64,000 nt of DNA from Octadecabacter sp. SW4 (GCF_008065155.1 NZ_CP042819.1:2796922-2860921), one strand, 5' to 3'; counted from the first letter of the stretch, positions 51,345-60,848 are shown. The notes: a model not told the origin generated them from the letters alone. Made by a program: numbers and translations.

Positions 51345-51366
51345 CCGGTTGGACCTATTGCAACGC

Positions 51367-51777
51367 TTACTTTTTCAAGGCGTCACGGATTTCCATCAAA
51401 AGCTCTTCCTGCGTCGGGCCTGCTGGCGCGGCGGGGGCTTCTTCCTCTTTCTTCTTCATCTTGTTGACGCTGCGCACCAACACGAACACCACAAACGCGA
51501 TGATCAGGAAGTTGATAATCGCCATGATAAAGCGGCCATAGGCAAACACGGCCGCGCCCGCTTCTTCGGCTGCAGTGATCGAGGCATACTCGCCCTCTCC
51601 CAGCAACGCATACATGCCACTGAAATCGATGCCGCCCATGAACAGGCTGATGATCGGATTGATCAGATCGGCCACAAGGCTGCCGACGATGGCGGTGAAG
51701 GCCGCACCGATGATAATACCAACAGCCATGTCCATGACATTGCCCTTAGCGATGAAGTCCTTGAATTCTTTAATCAT
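51367..51777 (-). CDS. mscL: Large-conductance mechanosensitive channel
   Basis: A 136-residue MscL: N-terminal [20 protein letters not shown], first transmembrane helix [20 protein letters not shown], a periplasmic loop, second helix [19 protein letters not shown], and an acidic cytoplasmic helix with [13 protein letters not shown]. It opens under hypo-osmotic shock. Single gene with its own terminator. Confidence 0.96.
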   Translation of the reverse strand: MIKEFKDFIAKGNVMDMAVGIIIGAAFTAIVGSLVADLINPIISLFMGGIDFSGMYALLGEGEYASITAAEEAGAAVFAYGRFIMAIINFLIIAFVVFVLVRSVNKMKKKEEEAPAAPAGPTQEELLMEIRDALKK

Positions 51778-52082
51778 TTCACTGTTCCCACTGTGTTACC
51801 TGCGCGCGGGTCTGTTGCCCGCTGCGCTCGTGCGCACATTGATAGCGCTAAAATCGCAGATAACGAGGGTTTTTTTATATCTGCGGCGCGTTTAGGTCAA
51901 AATACAACACAGAGCGGCCAAGCAGGGCTGACCTTTCATAGTGTCCAACCACAGCATGCTGGTCGGCAAAGCGCCAAGGCGCGATCCTGTTTTTCCCCGC
52001 CCCGCCCAACGGCGTCGGGGTCTCTATCGCGCTTGAAACACAGGGGCGCACTATGAACTGCGCGGTCCCGCAGTGTCGGGTT
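51778..52082. other. 305-bp gap upstream of mscL with one hairpin
   Basis: No gene is supported. CGCAGATA (51855-51862) pairs with TATCTGCG (51878-51885) around a loop containing seven T residues. The mscL promoter should lie between this and 51778 on the minus strand. Confidence 0.5.
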
Positions 52083-52526
52083 CTAACCCGCCCTACCGGT
52101 CAGCACATAGCGCAAGATCGCGACAACCTGTGCGGGGTCTTGGGCCACGGCCAGCGCTGCCGCGTGAACCTCTTTCAGGGCGTGCTGGTGGTCAGGCCCG
52201 CTTAGCACGATCAATGACTTGCCAAGTGCTGCGGCGTAACCTGCATCAAACGCCGCATTCCATTGCTTGTATTTCTCGCCAAAGCGCACGACCACCACAT
52301 CCGCATCCTCGATTCCCTTGCGAGTGCGGATCGCATTGACCTTGGCCCCTTTATGATCGTGCCAGAACTTGTCAGGTTCTTCACCCAATATCGTCACGCC
52401 GCAATCGTCGCTGGCCGCATGATCAGTGACGGGGCTGCTGAATGTCACATCCAGTCCCTGCGCCCCCGCGATAATCTGTTCACGCCAATCCGTGTGGATT
52501 TCGCCCGAGAGATATACATTCAACAT
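52083..52526 (-). CDS. YtoQ-family protein
   Basis: A 147-residue protein of the YtoQ family, related in fold to nucleoside 2-deoxyribosyltransferases: NVYLSGEIHTDWREQII at the N-terminus, a central FSSPVTDHAASDDCG, IEDADVVVVRFGEKYKQWNA and AALGKSLIVLSGP. No enzymatic activity is established for the family as far as I know. ATG 52526 has GGAGAAATCGG upstream. It follows the methyltransferase gene by 51 bases. Confidence 0.85.
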   Translation of the reverse strand: MLNVYLSGEIHTDWREQIIAGAQGLDVTFSSPVTDHAASDDCGVTILGEEPDKFWHDHKGAKVNAIRTRKGIEDADVVVVRFGEKYKQWNAAFDAGYAAALGKSLIVLSGPDHQHALKEVHAAALAVAQDPAQVVAILRYVLTGRAG

Positions 52527-52577
52527 CCGATTTCTCCGCTTTGTTCGGGCCGTTGCTAACACACTTGTCGCGTGGGG

Positions 52578-53207
52578 TTAACGCTTGCGCGCGACGATAT
52601 AGCGGCTCATTTCGGGAAAGCTGCCCACTTCGATCAAATCGAAACCGGCGTCGCGGATCGCCCCTTCAAGTTGCGCAAAGCTGAACCGCCCTACATAGGG
52701 CGCAATACCCAACAGGCGCATCGGCGGAATGATCGCGGCAAAAGCAAAACGCTTGATCCCGGTCGAGGGTTCGGACAGGCAAGGCGTTTTAGAAATAAAT
52801 AGCCCACCTGCGGGCAATTTGCGGGAAATCGCGGCAAAGATGTCTTCGCGGTCGCGCACCAGATGAAAGATGTTGAAGCCTGTGACGATATCCACGGGTT
52901 CCGGCCCGTCGAGCGCTTTGTCAACGGATGCCACGCGGAAACTGGCATTGGTCACGCTGCCGCTCTGTGCCTTTTCAGTCGCGATCTTGATCATCTCGGG
53001 CGAGACATCCGTGCCGATAATCTGCGCCGCATTGGGGGCCAGTTCCAGCGCCGTCGATCCCGTGCCGCAACCCATTTCCAGCACCGTATCGGTTGGCTTG
53101 ATGTAGCTGCGCGTGCGTTCACGGGTATATTCATAAGCGGCCTGATCGGCGATCTTGGAAGCGGCATATTTGCGAGCGCGCTTGTCCCAGTAATTTGCGA
53201 TTTTCAT
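52578..53207 (-). CDS. Class I SAM-dependent methyltransferase
   Basis: A 209-residue methyltransferase with VLEMGCGTGSTALELAP as SAM site, GTDVSPEMI as the acidic second strand, and VDIVTGFNIFHLVRD as the catalytic-side motif. UbiE-like in outline; the substrate is unknown. It starts with MKIANYWDKRARKYAAS and has AAAGGAG upstream. It is divergent from the following LysR gene, which may control it. Confidence 0.85.
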   Translation of the reverse strand: MKIANYWDKRARKYAASKIADQAAYEYTRERTRSYIKPTDTVLEMGCGTGSTALELAPNAAQIIGTDVSPEMIKIATEKAQSGSVTNASFRVASVDKALDGPEPVDIVTGFNIFHLVRDREDIFAAISRKLPAGGLFISKTPCLSEPSTGIKRFAFAAIIPPMRLLGIAPYVGRFSFAQLEGAIRDAGFDLIEVGSFPEMSRYIVARKR

Positions 53208-53292
53208 GGTGTGCTCCTTTCAGAAACCACCCTACATATGCATTGGTCCACGGGGAATTGACGAAATTCGCAGGTTACTTATACATTTTCGT

Positions 53293-54183
53293 ATGGATAC
53301 TATGAAATCGGCCCCCGACTGGACCCATCTGCGCGCCTTTCTGGCGACGGCAGATTCTGGCTCCCTGTCCGCCGCTGCGCGCAGGTTGGGTCTGACGCAA
53401 CCAACGCTTAGCCGACAGGTCGCCGCGCTCGAAGAACAATTGGGCGTGATGCTGTTTGAACGGGTCGGGCGGCGGCTTGATTTGACGGATGCGGGCCGCG
53501 AGTTACTGCCCCATGCGCGCGACATGGGGCAGGCGGCGCAACGCGTTGCCCTGTCCGCTAGCGGGCAACGCTCGGAAATCAGTGGCCAGGTGCGGATCAC
53601 GGCCAGCGACATCACCGCCGTGACATTTCTGCCCAAGGTGGTCGCGACCCTGCGCAAGGCCGCGCCGCAACTGATGATCGACGTGGTCGCAAGCAACGAC
53701 ATTCAGGATTTGATGCGTCGCGAGGCCGATATCGCGATCCGTCACCAGCGCCCCCAACAACCCGACCTTGTGGCGCGCCTTGTGCTGGATGCTGTCGGGC
53801 ATTTCTATGCGTCAAAAACCTATCTGGATCAACGCGGCCGCCCCACCACCCGCGCGGAGCTGGCAAAACACGACTGGGTCTCCTTTGGCGACGTGGATCG
53901 CATGGTTAGCTATATGGTCGCTATGGATATACCTGTCACGCCCGAGTCCTTTCGGGCCTCCTCCGAAAACGGCATGGTGGCTTGGGAACTTGCCCGCGCG
54001 GGGTTGGGCATTTGCCCGATGGATGTTTACCACGGCGCCCGCGCACCCGATATGGAGGCGATCATGCCAGACGATCTGCACGTGACCTTTCCGATCTGGC
54101 TGGTCACCCACCGCGAAATCCACACCAGCCCGCGCATCCGGCTGGTGTATGATCTTTTGGCCGAGGCAATCGTCGCCCGTTAA
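53293..54183 (+). CDS. LysR-family transcriptional regulator
   Basis: A 296-residue LysR protein: winged helix (ADSGSLSAAARRLGLTQPTL, SRQVAALEEQLGVMLFERVG) and an effector domain (GQVRITASDITAVTFLPKVV). The start is ATG 53293 (MDTMKSAP) or 53302; the frame continues upstream without family similarity. It is divergent from the methyltransferase-ytoQ pair, its likely target. Its TAA overlaps the pheT TAA within TTAA at 54180-54183. Confidence 0.9.
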   Translation: MDTMKSAPDWTHLRAFLATADSGSLSAAARRLGLTQPTLSRQVAALEEQLGVMLFERVGRRLDLTDAGRELLPHARDMGQAAQRVALSASGQRSEISGQVRITASDITAVTFLPKVVATLRKAAPQLMIDVVASNDIQDLMRREADIAIRHQRPQQPDLVARLVLDAVGHFYASKTYLDQRGRPTTRAELAKHDWVSFGDVDRMVSYMVAMDIPVTPESFRASSENGMVAWELARAGLGICPMDVYHGARAPDMEAIMPDDLHVTFPIWLVTHREIHTSPRIRLVYDLLAEAIVAR

Positions 54184-56579
54184 CCGCGCAGTGTTCCACC
54201 CGTCGCCTTAGTGACTTTCTCGACGATCTTGGCGCTAACAGCCTCGATATCGGCCTCTTTGAGGGTCGCATCCGTCGGCTGCAGGCGCACCGTGATCGCA
54301 AGACTTTTCTGGCCCTCACCAAGGCTACCCCCGATAAATTCGTCAAACACGCGCACACCTTCGATCAGCGCCTTGTCTGCCCCGGCAGCGGCGTTGACCA
54401 ACGTCAGTGCTTCGACATCGGCGCTGACCACAAAGGCAAAGTCACGCTCGACCGCTTGCAGATCGGGCGCGACCAATGCGCCGCGGCTGGCACCGGCGTT
54501 GCGTGGCAAAGGCACCTCTTCGGGCCAGATGGTAAAGCCCATCGCCGGACCTTTGACATCCATCGCGGCCAGCACCTTGGGATGGATTTCACCAAAAACT
54601 GCCAGCACTTTTTTCGGACCCAGACAGACCTTGCCATGCCGCCCGGGGTGCCACCAGGTATCACCGTCACGCATGATCTGCACCTTGGCGGGGGCACCGA
54701 TGGCGGCCAACACGGCCTCGCAGTCGGCCTTGGCATCAAACACGTCCACGGCGCGCGCCGCACCATGCACATCCTTGGGGCCTGTGCGTCCGATCAGCAG
54801 GCCCGTGACAATGCCATGCTGTTCGCCGGGTTCACCGCCCGCAAAGGCATCGCCGACCTCGAACAAGGCCATATCCATGAAACCACGCGCCTGATTGCGC
54901 GCGGCGGCCTGCAACAAACCGGGCAAAAGCGCAGGGCGCATATGCGACATTTCCGACGAAATCGGGTTTTGCAGCATGGTCGCGTCATCGCCACCACCAA
55001 ACAGCCCCGCCGAGGCCTGATCAATAAAGCTGTAGGTGACGCATTCGTTGTAACCCAGCGCCGCGCAGGTGCGCCGCGCCATCTGCTGACGTTTCTGCAC
55101 GGGCGTCATTACCGGGGCAGGCACGCCCGCACGGACGCGAGGCAATGGCTTGCCTTGCAGTTTGGTGAGCGAGGCAATCCGCGCGACTTCCTCGACCAGA
55201 TCAGCCTCTCCCATGACATCAGGGCGCCATGACGGCACATGGGCCATGTCACCCTCCATCACGAAACCCAGATCGGTCAGGGTCTTGCGTTGGGTATCGG
55301 CGGGAATGTCCATGCCCACGAGCGAAGAACAGCGATCCGTGTCCAGTTTGTAGGCGCGTGCAAAATCGGGCTGTTCGCCAGCCATTACAACCTCGGACGC
55401 CTCGCCGCCCGCGATGTCCACGATCATGCGCACCGCGTGTTCCAGACCCTCGGGCGTGAATGCCGCATCAATCCCGCGTTCAAACCGATAGCGCGCATCG
55501 GAATTGATTTTCAGCGCGCGCCCCGTATAGGCGGTGCGCACCGTGTCAAAATAGGCGGCTTCGACGAAGACATTGACCGTGTCCATCGTGCAGCCGGTTT
55601 CCAGACCCCCCATCACACCGGCGATGCTCTCGGGCTTTTCGGCGTCCGAGATGATCGTCATGCCTTCCTGAAAGGTGTATTCCTTTTCGTCCAGCCCGAT
55701 CAGGGTTTCACCCCCTTTGGCGCGATGCAGGCGCAGGGTGTTCCCGGCGATCTTGTCCGCGTCAAAGACGTGCAGCGGGCGGTTCAGGTCATATGTGAAA
55801 AAATTGGTCACATCGACAAGGAATGAAATCGGGCGCAACCCGATGGCGCGCAGCAAATCCTGCATCCATACAGGGCTGGGGCCGTTCTTGACGCCCCGAA
55901 TGACGCGGCCGTAAAAAACGGGGGCTTGCGGCAGTGTATCGCTATCAATCGTCACGCTGACAGGACATGGAAAGGACGCGGGCACCGGATCAACCGTGCG
56001 GTCCTTCATCACACCCAAACCACGCGCCGCCAGATCGCGGGCTATCCCGCGCACGCCCAAGGCATCGGGGCGGTTCGGGGTGATCGCGATTTCGATGACG
56101 GGGTCCACCTTGGAGGGGTCATTTTCAGCCAACCAGTCGGTGAACTTCTGGCCCACCTTGCCGCTGGGCAGTTCAATGATACCGTCGTGTTCGTCCGACA
56201 GTTCCAACTCGCGCTCGGACGCCATCATGCCATAGGATTCAATGCCGCGGATCTTGCCCACGCCGATGGTCGTATCGATGCCCGGCACGTAAACGCCGGG
56301 TTTGGCGACGACCACGGTGATGCCCTGACGTGCATTGGGCGCGCCACAGATGATCTGTAGCTCACCCTCATCCGTGTCGACCTTGCACACACGCAGTTTG
56401 TCCGCATCGGGATGCTTTTCGGCGTGGGTGACATAGCCAAGGGTAAACGCATCAAGCTTGGCCAGAGGGTTTTCAACACCCTCGACCTCAAGCCCCAGAT
56501 CAGTCAGGGCCTCGGTGATTTCATCCACCGATGCATCTGTTTCAAGGTGCGATTTCAGCCAGCTTAGGGTAAACTTCAT
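54180..56579 (-). CDS. pheT: Phenylalanine-tRNA ligase beta subunit
   Basis: A 799-residue PheT with the N-terminal FTLSWLKSHLET, the tRNA-binding EMAP-like domain (HPDADKLRVCKVDTDEG, ICGAPNARQGITVVVA), the B3/B4 editing domain (VDVTNFFTYDLNRPLHVFDA), B5 domain and the C-terminal ferredoxin-fold anticodon-binding domain. It forms an alpha2-beta2 synthetase with PheS. ATG overlaps the ASCH gene's stop by four bases, so pheT translation is probably coupled to it. Confidence 0.96.
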   Translation of the reverse strand: MKFTLSWLKSHLETDASVDEITEALTDLGLEVEGVENPLAKLDAFTLGYVTHAEKHPDADKLRVCKVDTDEGELQIICGAPNARQGITVVVAKPGVYVPGIDTTIGVGKIRGIESYGMMASERELELSDEHDGIIELPSGKVGQKFTDWLAENDPSKVDPVIEIAITPNRPDALGVRGIARDLAARGLGVMKDRTVDPVPASFPCPVSVTIDSDTLPQAPVFYGRVIRGVKNGPSPVWMQDLLRAIGLRPISFLVDVTNFFTYDLNRPLHVFDADKIAGNTLRLHRAKGGETLIGLDEKEYTFQEGMTIISDAEKPESIAGVMGGLETGCTMDTVNVFVEAAYFDTVRTAYTGRALKINSDARYRFERGIDAAFTPEGLEHAVRMIVDIAGGEASEVVMAGEQPDFARAYKLDTDRCSSLVGMDIPADTQRKTLTDLGFVMEGDMAHVPSWRPDVMGEADLVEEVARIASLTKLQGKPLPRVRAGVPAPVMTPVQKRQQMARRTCAALGYNECVTYSFIDQASAGLFGGGDDATMLQNPISSEMSHMRPALLPGLLQAAARNQARGFMDMALFEVGDAFAGGEPGEQHGIVTGLLIGRTGPKDVHGAARAVDVFDAKADCEAVLAAIGAPAKVQIMRDGDTWWHPGRHGKVCLGPKKVLAVFGEIHPKVLAAMDVKGPAMGFTIWPEEVPLPRNAGASRGALVAPDLQAVERDFAFVVSADVEALTLVNAAAGADKALIEGVRVFDEFIGGSLGEGQKSLAITVRLQPTDATLKEADIEAVSAKIVEKVTKATGGTLRG

Positions 56580-57016
56580 GTCTTTGCCTCCAAGGCGCGT
56601 CCGTGCAGGTCTTCGACCAGCGTAAAATGTTCAAATATCAGCAGCATTTCAGGGTCATAGCCGCCATTGCGTTTGAAAAACGCTTTGTGATCCTTGCGCC
56701 AGCCCAGCAGCGTATCGTTTTCGCCCTCGGCCAGTGCCATGTCTTCGGTCACGTCACAAAACCGGACTTCTTCAACCTTGGTGGTCTTGATGACCAGCGC
56801 GGGCGTGCCATCCCAGTTGGCGGCGATGTCGCAGCGGCCCATAACCGGCATCGCTTCGGGTTCATCCGCGAAATCCGACGCCGCACCACAGGTCGCGGTC
56901 TTCTTGCCCTGACGGACCAGTTTGATCAGACGCTGACACAACTCCGCACTGTCGCCGAACTTGAACGTTCCGGCGCCGGGATAGGTTTGCTGAAGGTCTT
57001 CGATGTCGTCGGTCAT
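56576..57016 (-). CDS. ASCH-domain protein between pheS and pheT
   Basis: A 146-residue ASCH-domain protein: LIKLVRQGKKTATCGAASDF, MPVMGRCDIAANWDGTPALV, TTKVEEVRFCDVTEDMALAE and the GWRKDHKAFFKRNGGYDPEM end. ASCH domains are RNA-binding folds related to PUA; some bacterial members hydrolyse N4-acetylcytidine. It starts 36 bases after pheS and overlaps pheT (ATGA), so it is inside the synthetase operon. A role tied to tRNA or to a modified nucleoside is possible but unproven. Confidence 0.88.
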   Translation of the reverse strand: MTDDIEDLQQTYPGAGTFKFGDSAELCQRLIKLVRQGKKTATCGAASDFADEPEAMPVMGRCDIAANWDGTPALVIKTTKVEEVRFCDVTEDMALAEGENDTLLGWRKDHKAFFKRNGGYDPEMLLIFEHFTLVEDLHGRALEAKT

Positions 57017-57052
57017 TGGTTTTCCTGTTGGTAAGGTGGGTTAAAACCCACG

Positions 57053-58117
57053 TTACACCCCGCCCCTGATCGTCGGCACCTGCAATCCAGCAAACCCATA
57101 ATGCCGCAACCACCGCAAATCGCTGTCAAAGAACGCGCGCAAATCGGGGATGCCGTATTTGAGCATGGCGATCCGGTCGATGCCCATGCCGAAGGCAAAG
57201 CCCTGCCATTCGGCGGGATCAATCCCGCCCGCTTGCAGCACCTTGGGGTGGACCATGCCGCTGCCCAGCACCTCAAGCCAGTCATCGCCTTCGCCCACTT
57301 TCACGGTGCCGCCTTCGAACGAACACTGAATGTCGACCTCGGCTGAGGGTTCCGTGAAGGGGAAATGCGAGGCGCGGAAACGGGTTTTGACGGAGGTGCC
57401 GAAATAGGCGGTAAAGAATTCCTCAAGCACCCATTTCAGGTTGGCCATGCTGATATCTTTGTCAATCGCCAGCCCTTCGACCTGATGGAACATCGGCGTA
57501 TGCGTCTGGTCGTAATCGGCGCGATAGACACGGCCCGGACAGATGATCCGGGTCGGCGCGCCGTGCTTTTCCATATGACGGATTTGCACCGGCGATGTAT
57601 GGGTGCGCAGCACGTGCGGCGGGCGGTTATCGCCCTCTGCGCGGTGCATGTAAAACGTATCCATCTCGGCGCGCGCAGGGTGATGGCCTGGAATGTTGAG
57701 CGCGTCGAAATTATACCAGTCACTGTCGATCTGCGGCCCCTCGGCCACGGCAAAGCCCATGTCGGCAAAGATCGTGGTGCATTCCTCCCAGACCTGACTG
57801 ACCGGATGGATCGTGCCAACGCGGCGGTCGCGCGCAGGCAGGGTCACGTCCAGCCATTCACTGCGCAGGCGTTCATCGAGTGCGGCATCACCAAGCGCGG
57901 CCTTTTTCGCGGCCAAGGCGCTGTTGATCTCGTCCTTCAACGCATTCAGCGCGGGGCCAGCCACCTGCCGTTCTTCGGGCGTCATCTTGCCCAGCTCGCG
58001 CATTTGCAGGCTAATCTCGCCCCTTTTGCCAACAGCGGCGACGCGGATATCTTCCAGTCGGGCTTCGTCAGCGGCGCTGCCGATCAGGTCGAGATATTTG
58101 GACTTCAATTCATCCAT
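57053..58117 (-). CDS. pheS: Phenylalanine-tRNA ligase alpha subunit
   Basis: A 354-residue class II synthetase subunit: an N-terminal coiled coil that binds tRNA, then motif 1/2 ([30 protein letters not shown]) and motif 3 ([20 protein letters not shown]). ATG 58117 has AAGAGG upstream. A 128-base gap separates it from the ECF sigma gene upstream; I see no obvious Phe-rich leader peptide in that gap. Confidence 0.96.
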   Translation of the reverse strand: MDELKSKYLDLIGSAADEARLEDIRVAAVGKRGEISLQMRELGKMTPEERQVAGPALNALKDEINSALAAKKAALGDAALDERLRSEWLDVTLPARDRRVGTIHPVSQVWEECTTIFADMGFAVAEGPQIDSDWYNFDALNIPGHHPARAEMDTFYMHRAEGDNRPPHVLRTHTSPVQIRHMEKHGAPTRIICPGRVYRADYDQTHTPMFHQVEGLAIDKDISMANLKWVLEEFFTAYFGTSVKTRFRASHFPFTEPSAEVDIQCSFEGGTVKVGEGDDWLEVLGSGMVHPKVLQAGGIDPAEWQGFAFGMGIDRIAMLKYGIPDLRAFFDSDLRWLRHYGFAGLQVPTIRGGV

Positions 58118-58245
58118 TGGGGGCCTCTTGAATTGGACAATGCTCGTTACCGCGCGCGCCTGACAACTTCAAGCAATGCCCGCCGCGGGAGCGCCAAACC
58201 TGAGGCGGCGAAACAACGCCGAGACAAACCTGCGGGCCCTGGCAC

Positions 58246-59511
58246 TCAAGTTCGCAGCAGATCGGTCCGTTTGGCAATCAGGAACCGCCGTTCGGGCGGG
58301 GACCGCGTCAATTCGATCGCCCGGTCCAGATCAGCCATCGCTTTGGCCCGGTTTCCCTGACGCCGCGAAAGCAGGGACCTTGCGACATAGAATGGCTGAT
58401 AGGTCTCGATCCCTCCCGCCCCGGCGACCTTACCCAACAGTGCCGAGGCCGCAGCCAGATCACCGGCATAGGTCAGGGCAACGGCCCGATTGATCCGCAC
58501 AACCGGGTTGGGCTCGTGCTGTTCCAGTTGCGCGTAAAGCCGCGATATGGCGGGCCAATCAGTGTCCGCCCATGCCGCCGCTGCGACATGTTGCGCGCTG
58601 ATCGCCGCCTGGATCTGATAGGGCCCGTTCAATGGCAGGCCAATCAGAGCGCTGCGCCCTTCGCCGATGCGCCCGCGATCCCAGCGCTTTCGGTCCTGAT
58701 GTTCCAACGGCACAAATCCGCCCGACCCGTCCTCGCGGGTGTGGCGACGCGCATCATGCAGCAGCAAAAGCGCCAGAAGGCCGCGCAGTTCCGCCTCCTT
58801 TGGCAGCAGCCCGACCATGATCCGCGCCAGCCGGATTGCCTCGTCGCTCAGTTCGACCCGCGTCAAGGCGTCACCTGCATTCGCCCGGTAACCTTCGTTG
58901 AAAATCAGATAGATAACCCGCATCACGCCATCAAGGCGCTCGCCAAGATCTTCCGGCTCCGGGATCTTGTAGGGGATGCCGGCCTTGGCGATCTTGGTCT
59001 TGGCGCGGGTCAGACGCTGCCCCATGGCGCCGGGTTTATCCAGAAATGCCGCCGCGATCTCCTCCGTCGTCAGCCCACCAAGCGTGCGCAGGGTCAGGGC
59101 AATCCGCGTCTTTTCCTCCAGCGCCGGGTGGCAGCATGTGAATATCATCTCAAGCCGTTTGTCCGGCACCGGGCCCGCCACACCATCCGGTGCCGCAGCA
59201 TCCGCGGCATCGGCCGCTTCCAGCGCGCTCAGATAGGCCAGATCCGGCAGTTTTGCGGCAAGGTTGGCGCGCCGCCGAATCTGATCAATGGCCCGCCGTC
59301 GCGCCGTTGTCAGCAGCCATGCATCCGGGGCCCGCGGTAGGCCATTCCGGCGCCAATGCAGCATCGCCGTTTCGATCGCGTCCTGCAGACTGTCCTCGGC
59401 AAGCTGCAAATCCCCCAGCCCACGCGCCAGCGCGGCCAGGATGCGCCCCCAGTCTTCACGGATCAGACGCTCGATCGTCGCGCCGCTGTCAACAGGGGGC
59501 TGCGCTGGCAT
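58246..59511 (-). CDS. ECF42-type RNA polymerase sigma factor with C-terminal TPR-like extension
   Basis: A 421-residue sigma factor. Residues ~10-85 form sigma2 (LGDLQLAEDSLQDAIETAML, PDAWLLTTARRRAIDQIRRR), ~115-180 sigma4 (TLRTLGGLTTEEIAAAFLDK, QRLTRAKTKIA), and the remaining ~240 residues are helical repeats (DGVMRVIYLIFNEGYRA, RINRAVALTYAGDLAAASAL, RAKAMADLDRAIELTRSPPE). That architecture and the DGPF partner gene seven bases upstream define ECF42, which lacks a classical anti-sigma factor; the C-terminal part is thought to regulate it. Confidence 0.92.
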   Translation of the reverse strand: MPAQPPVDSGATIERLIREDWGRILAALARGLGDLQLAEDSLQDAIETAMLHWRRNGLPRAPDAWLLTTARRRAIDQIRRRANLAAKLPDLAYLSALEAADAADAAAPDGVAGPVPDKRLEMIFTCCHPALEEKTRIALTLRTLGGLTTEEIAAAFLDKPGAMGQRLTRAKTKIAKAGIPYKIPEPEDLGERLDGVMRVIYLIFNEGYRANAGDALTRVELSDEAIRLARIMVGLLPKEAELRGLLALLLLHDARRHTREDGSGGFVPLEHQDRKRWDRGRIGEGRSALIGLPLNGPYQIQAAISAQHVAAAAWADTDWPAISRLYAQLEQHEPNPVVRINRAVALTYAGDLAAASALLGKVAGAGGIETYQPFYVARSLLSRRQGNRAKAMADLDRAIELTRSPPERRFLIAKRTDLLRT

Positions 59512-59517
59512 TGGGCC

Positions 59518-59871
59518 TTACGCGTCAAACACGATGATCGGGCGCACCTCGATGCGGCCATGTTCGGCCGTTGGAATCATGGCGGCATATTTCAGCGCCT
59601 CATCGAGATCAACGCAATCCAGCAGATAATACCCGCCAAGCTGTTCCTTGGTCTCTGCAAATGGGCCGTCGACGGTTTCGGTCTTGCCGTCGCGAATGGC
59701 CAGCGTCGTCGCCGTGGCGACGGGCTGTAACGCATCCCCGGCGATGAATTTGCCTTCGTCCTTCACCTGTTGGGTGAAGTCCATATAGCCCTGCATGAAC
59801 GGGCCCCAATCATCAGTTCCCGGCTGTGGGCCGGTGCCTTCGGTGGAATAGATTAGACACATATATTGCAT
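59518..59871 (-). CDS. DGPF/YCII-family protein, ECF42 partner
   Basis: A 117-residue YCII-fold protein with the family signature DGPFAETKEQLGGYYLLDC (from which the DGPF name comes) and a C-terminal AEHGRIEVRPI. Such proteins are the main known targets of the adjacent ECF42 sigma. The biochemical role is not established. ATG 59871 has AAAGGAG upstream, and the promoter candidate at 59920-59946 lies about 50 bases before it. The sigma gene follows after six bases. Confidence 0.92.
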   Translation of the reverse strand: MQYMCLIYSTEGTGPQPGTDDWGPFMQGYMDFTQQVKDEGKFIAGDALQPVATATTLAIRDGKTETVDGPFAETKEQLGGYYLLDCVDLDEALKYAAMIPTAEHGRIEVRPIIVFDA

Positions 59872-59919
59872 GCTGGTCTCCTTTGATGTTTTGCCGAGGG
59901 ACGAACCCTCTACATACCA

Positions 59920-59957
59920 GACGATTCACGGATCGGCATTTCGACAATGTTGTCGAA
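59920..59957 (-). promoter_or_regulatory. ECF42-type promoter overlapping an 18-bp palindrome
   Basis: On the minus strand TGTCGA (59946-59941), a 17-base spacer and CGTC (59923-59920) match the ECF42 target pattern as I recall it (TGTCGA near -35, CG(A/T)C near -10). The -35 lies in the near-perfect palindrome TTCGACAATGTTGTCGAA at 59940-59957. The remaining bases up to the rplT terminator show nothing else. Confidence 0.65.
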
Positions 59958-60109
59958 TTTTTTTTCCGGTCTGGCCGGGCGAGGCACCGGGCGCGGGCCT
60001 GAACTTGCCAATCCCCACCCCTGCATAGGCTAAAGTCCCCACGACCCCACATCAATAGACAGTGGGACAGAGCGCTGATTTCAGGCCCGTCCGAACCAAA
60101 TGGAGGCCC

Positions 60110-60140
60110 AAAAAAAGACCGCCCAAAAGGGCGGCCTTTC
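60110..60140 (-). terminator. Rho-independent terminator of the rpmI-rplT operon
   Basis: On the minus strand GGCCGCCC / GGGCGGTC enclose TTTT and are followed by seven T residues. It lies 30 bases after rplT and separates the ribosomal genes from the ECF42 module. Confidence 0.92.
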
Positions 60141-60170
60141 TTGATTCTTCAATGACGCGCGTCCTTGGCC

Positions 60171-60530
60171 CTAGGCCAGTGCCGCCTGAGCTTGCTTTAC
60201 GATCGCGCCAAACGCTTCGGGCTCGTGGACGGCCAGATCGGCCAGCACCTTGCGGTCGACCTCGATACCAGCCAGCGACAGGCCGTTGATGAAGCGGCTG
60301 TATGTCAGCGCCTCGTCATGGCTGCGCACGGCTGCGTTGATCCGCTGAATCCACAGAGCGCGGAAGTTGCGCTTGCGATTCTTACGGTCACGGGTTGCAT
60401 ATTGGTTCGCCTTGTCGACAGCCTGCGCTGCGACCTTAAAGGTATTCTTGCGACGGCCATAATAGCCTTTGGCCGCATCAGTGACCTTCTTGTGACGACG
60501 ATGGGTGACGGTTCCGCCTTTAACTCGCAT
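60171..60530 (-). CDS. rplT: Ribosomal protein bL20
   Basis: A 119-residue bL20: [20 protein letters not shown], the [20 protein letters not shown] stretch, [20 protein letters not shown] and the C-terminal [14 protein letters not shown]. It starts assembly of the 50S and in many bacteria represses its own operon by binding the leader mRNA. It follows rpmI by 12 bases. Confidence 0.96.
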   Translation of the reverse strand: MRVKGGTVTHRRHKKVTDAAKGYYGRRKNTFKVAAQAVDKANQYATRDRKNRKRNFRALWIQRINAAVRSHDEALTYSRFINGLSLAGIEVDRKVLADLAVHEPEAFGAIVKQAQAALA

Positions 60531-60542
60531 GTTCCGTCCCCC

Positions 60543-60743
60543 CTAGCGCGCGTATGGCATCATAGGCTTGATGATCTTTTCATCAGCCTTGGCCAGAATT
60601 GTCGTGCCGCGCGCGGTACGAATGAATTTCGTGGAACGCTTGATCATGCCGTGGCGCTTGCCTGCCTGACCAGCCTTGATGCGGCCCGAGGCCGTCACCT
60701 TGAACCGCTTTTTGCAGCTCGATTTCGTCTTCATCTTCGGCAT
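60543..60743 (-). CDS. rpmI: Ribosomal protein bL35
   Basis: A 66-residue bL35 ([37 protein letters not shown]). I use ATG 60743 with AGAGGAGACGGAA upstream; the frame stays open 30 codons further but without similarity. infC, often the first gene of this operon, is not adjacent. Confidence 0.95.
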   Translation of the reverse strand: MPKMKTKSSCKKRFKVTASGRIKAGQAGKRHGMIKRSTKFIRTARGTTILAKADEKIIKPMMPYAR

Positions 60744-60819
60744 TTCCGTCTCCTCTTTCGGGTCGGTCGAGCGCGCGACTCGGCATGCCATTTCGGCCGG
60801 ACGCGCGGGTTGAAGCGGT

Positions 60820-60848
60820 GCTATAGGATGCACCGGCAGTCAAAGCAA
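60820..60848 (-). promoter_or_regulatory. Candidate promoter of rpmI-rplT
   Basis: On the minus strand TTGCTT (60848-60843) and TATAGC (60825-60820) are 17 bases apart, giving a leader of about 70 bases before rpmI. Confidence 0.4.

Noticed and set aside
58118..58245. Phe-rich leader peptide and attenuator before pheS
   Set aside because: The 128-base gap contains no short frame rich in Phe codons and no terminator-antiterminator pair that I can see.
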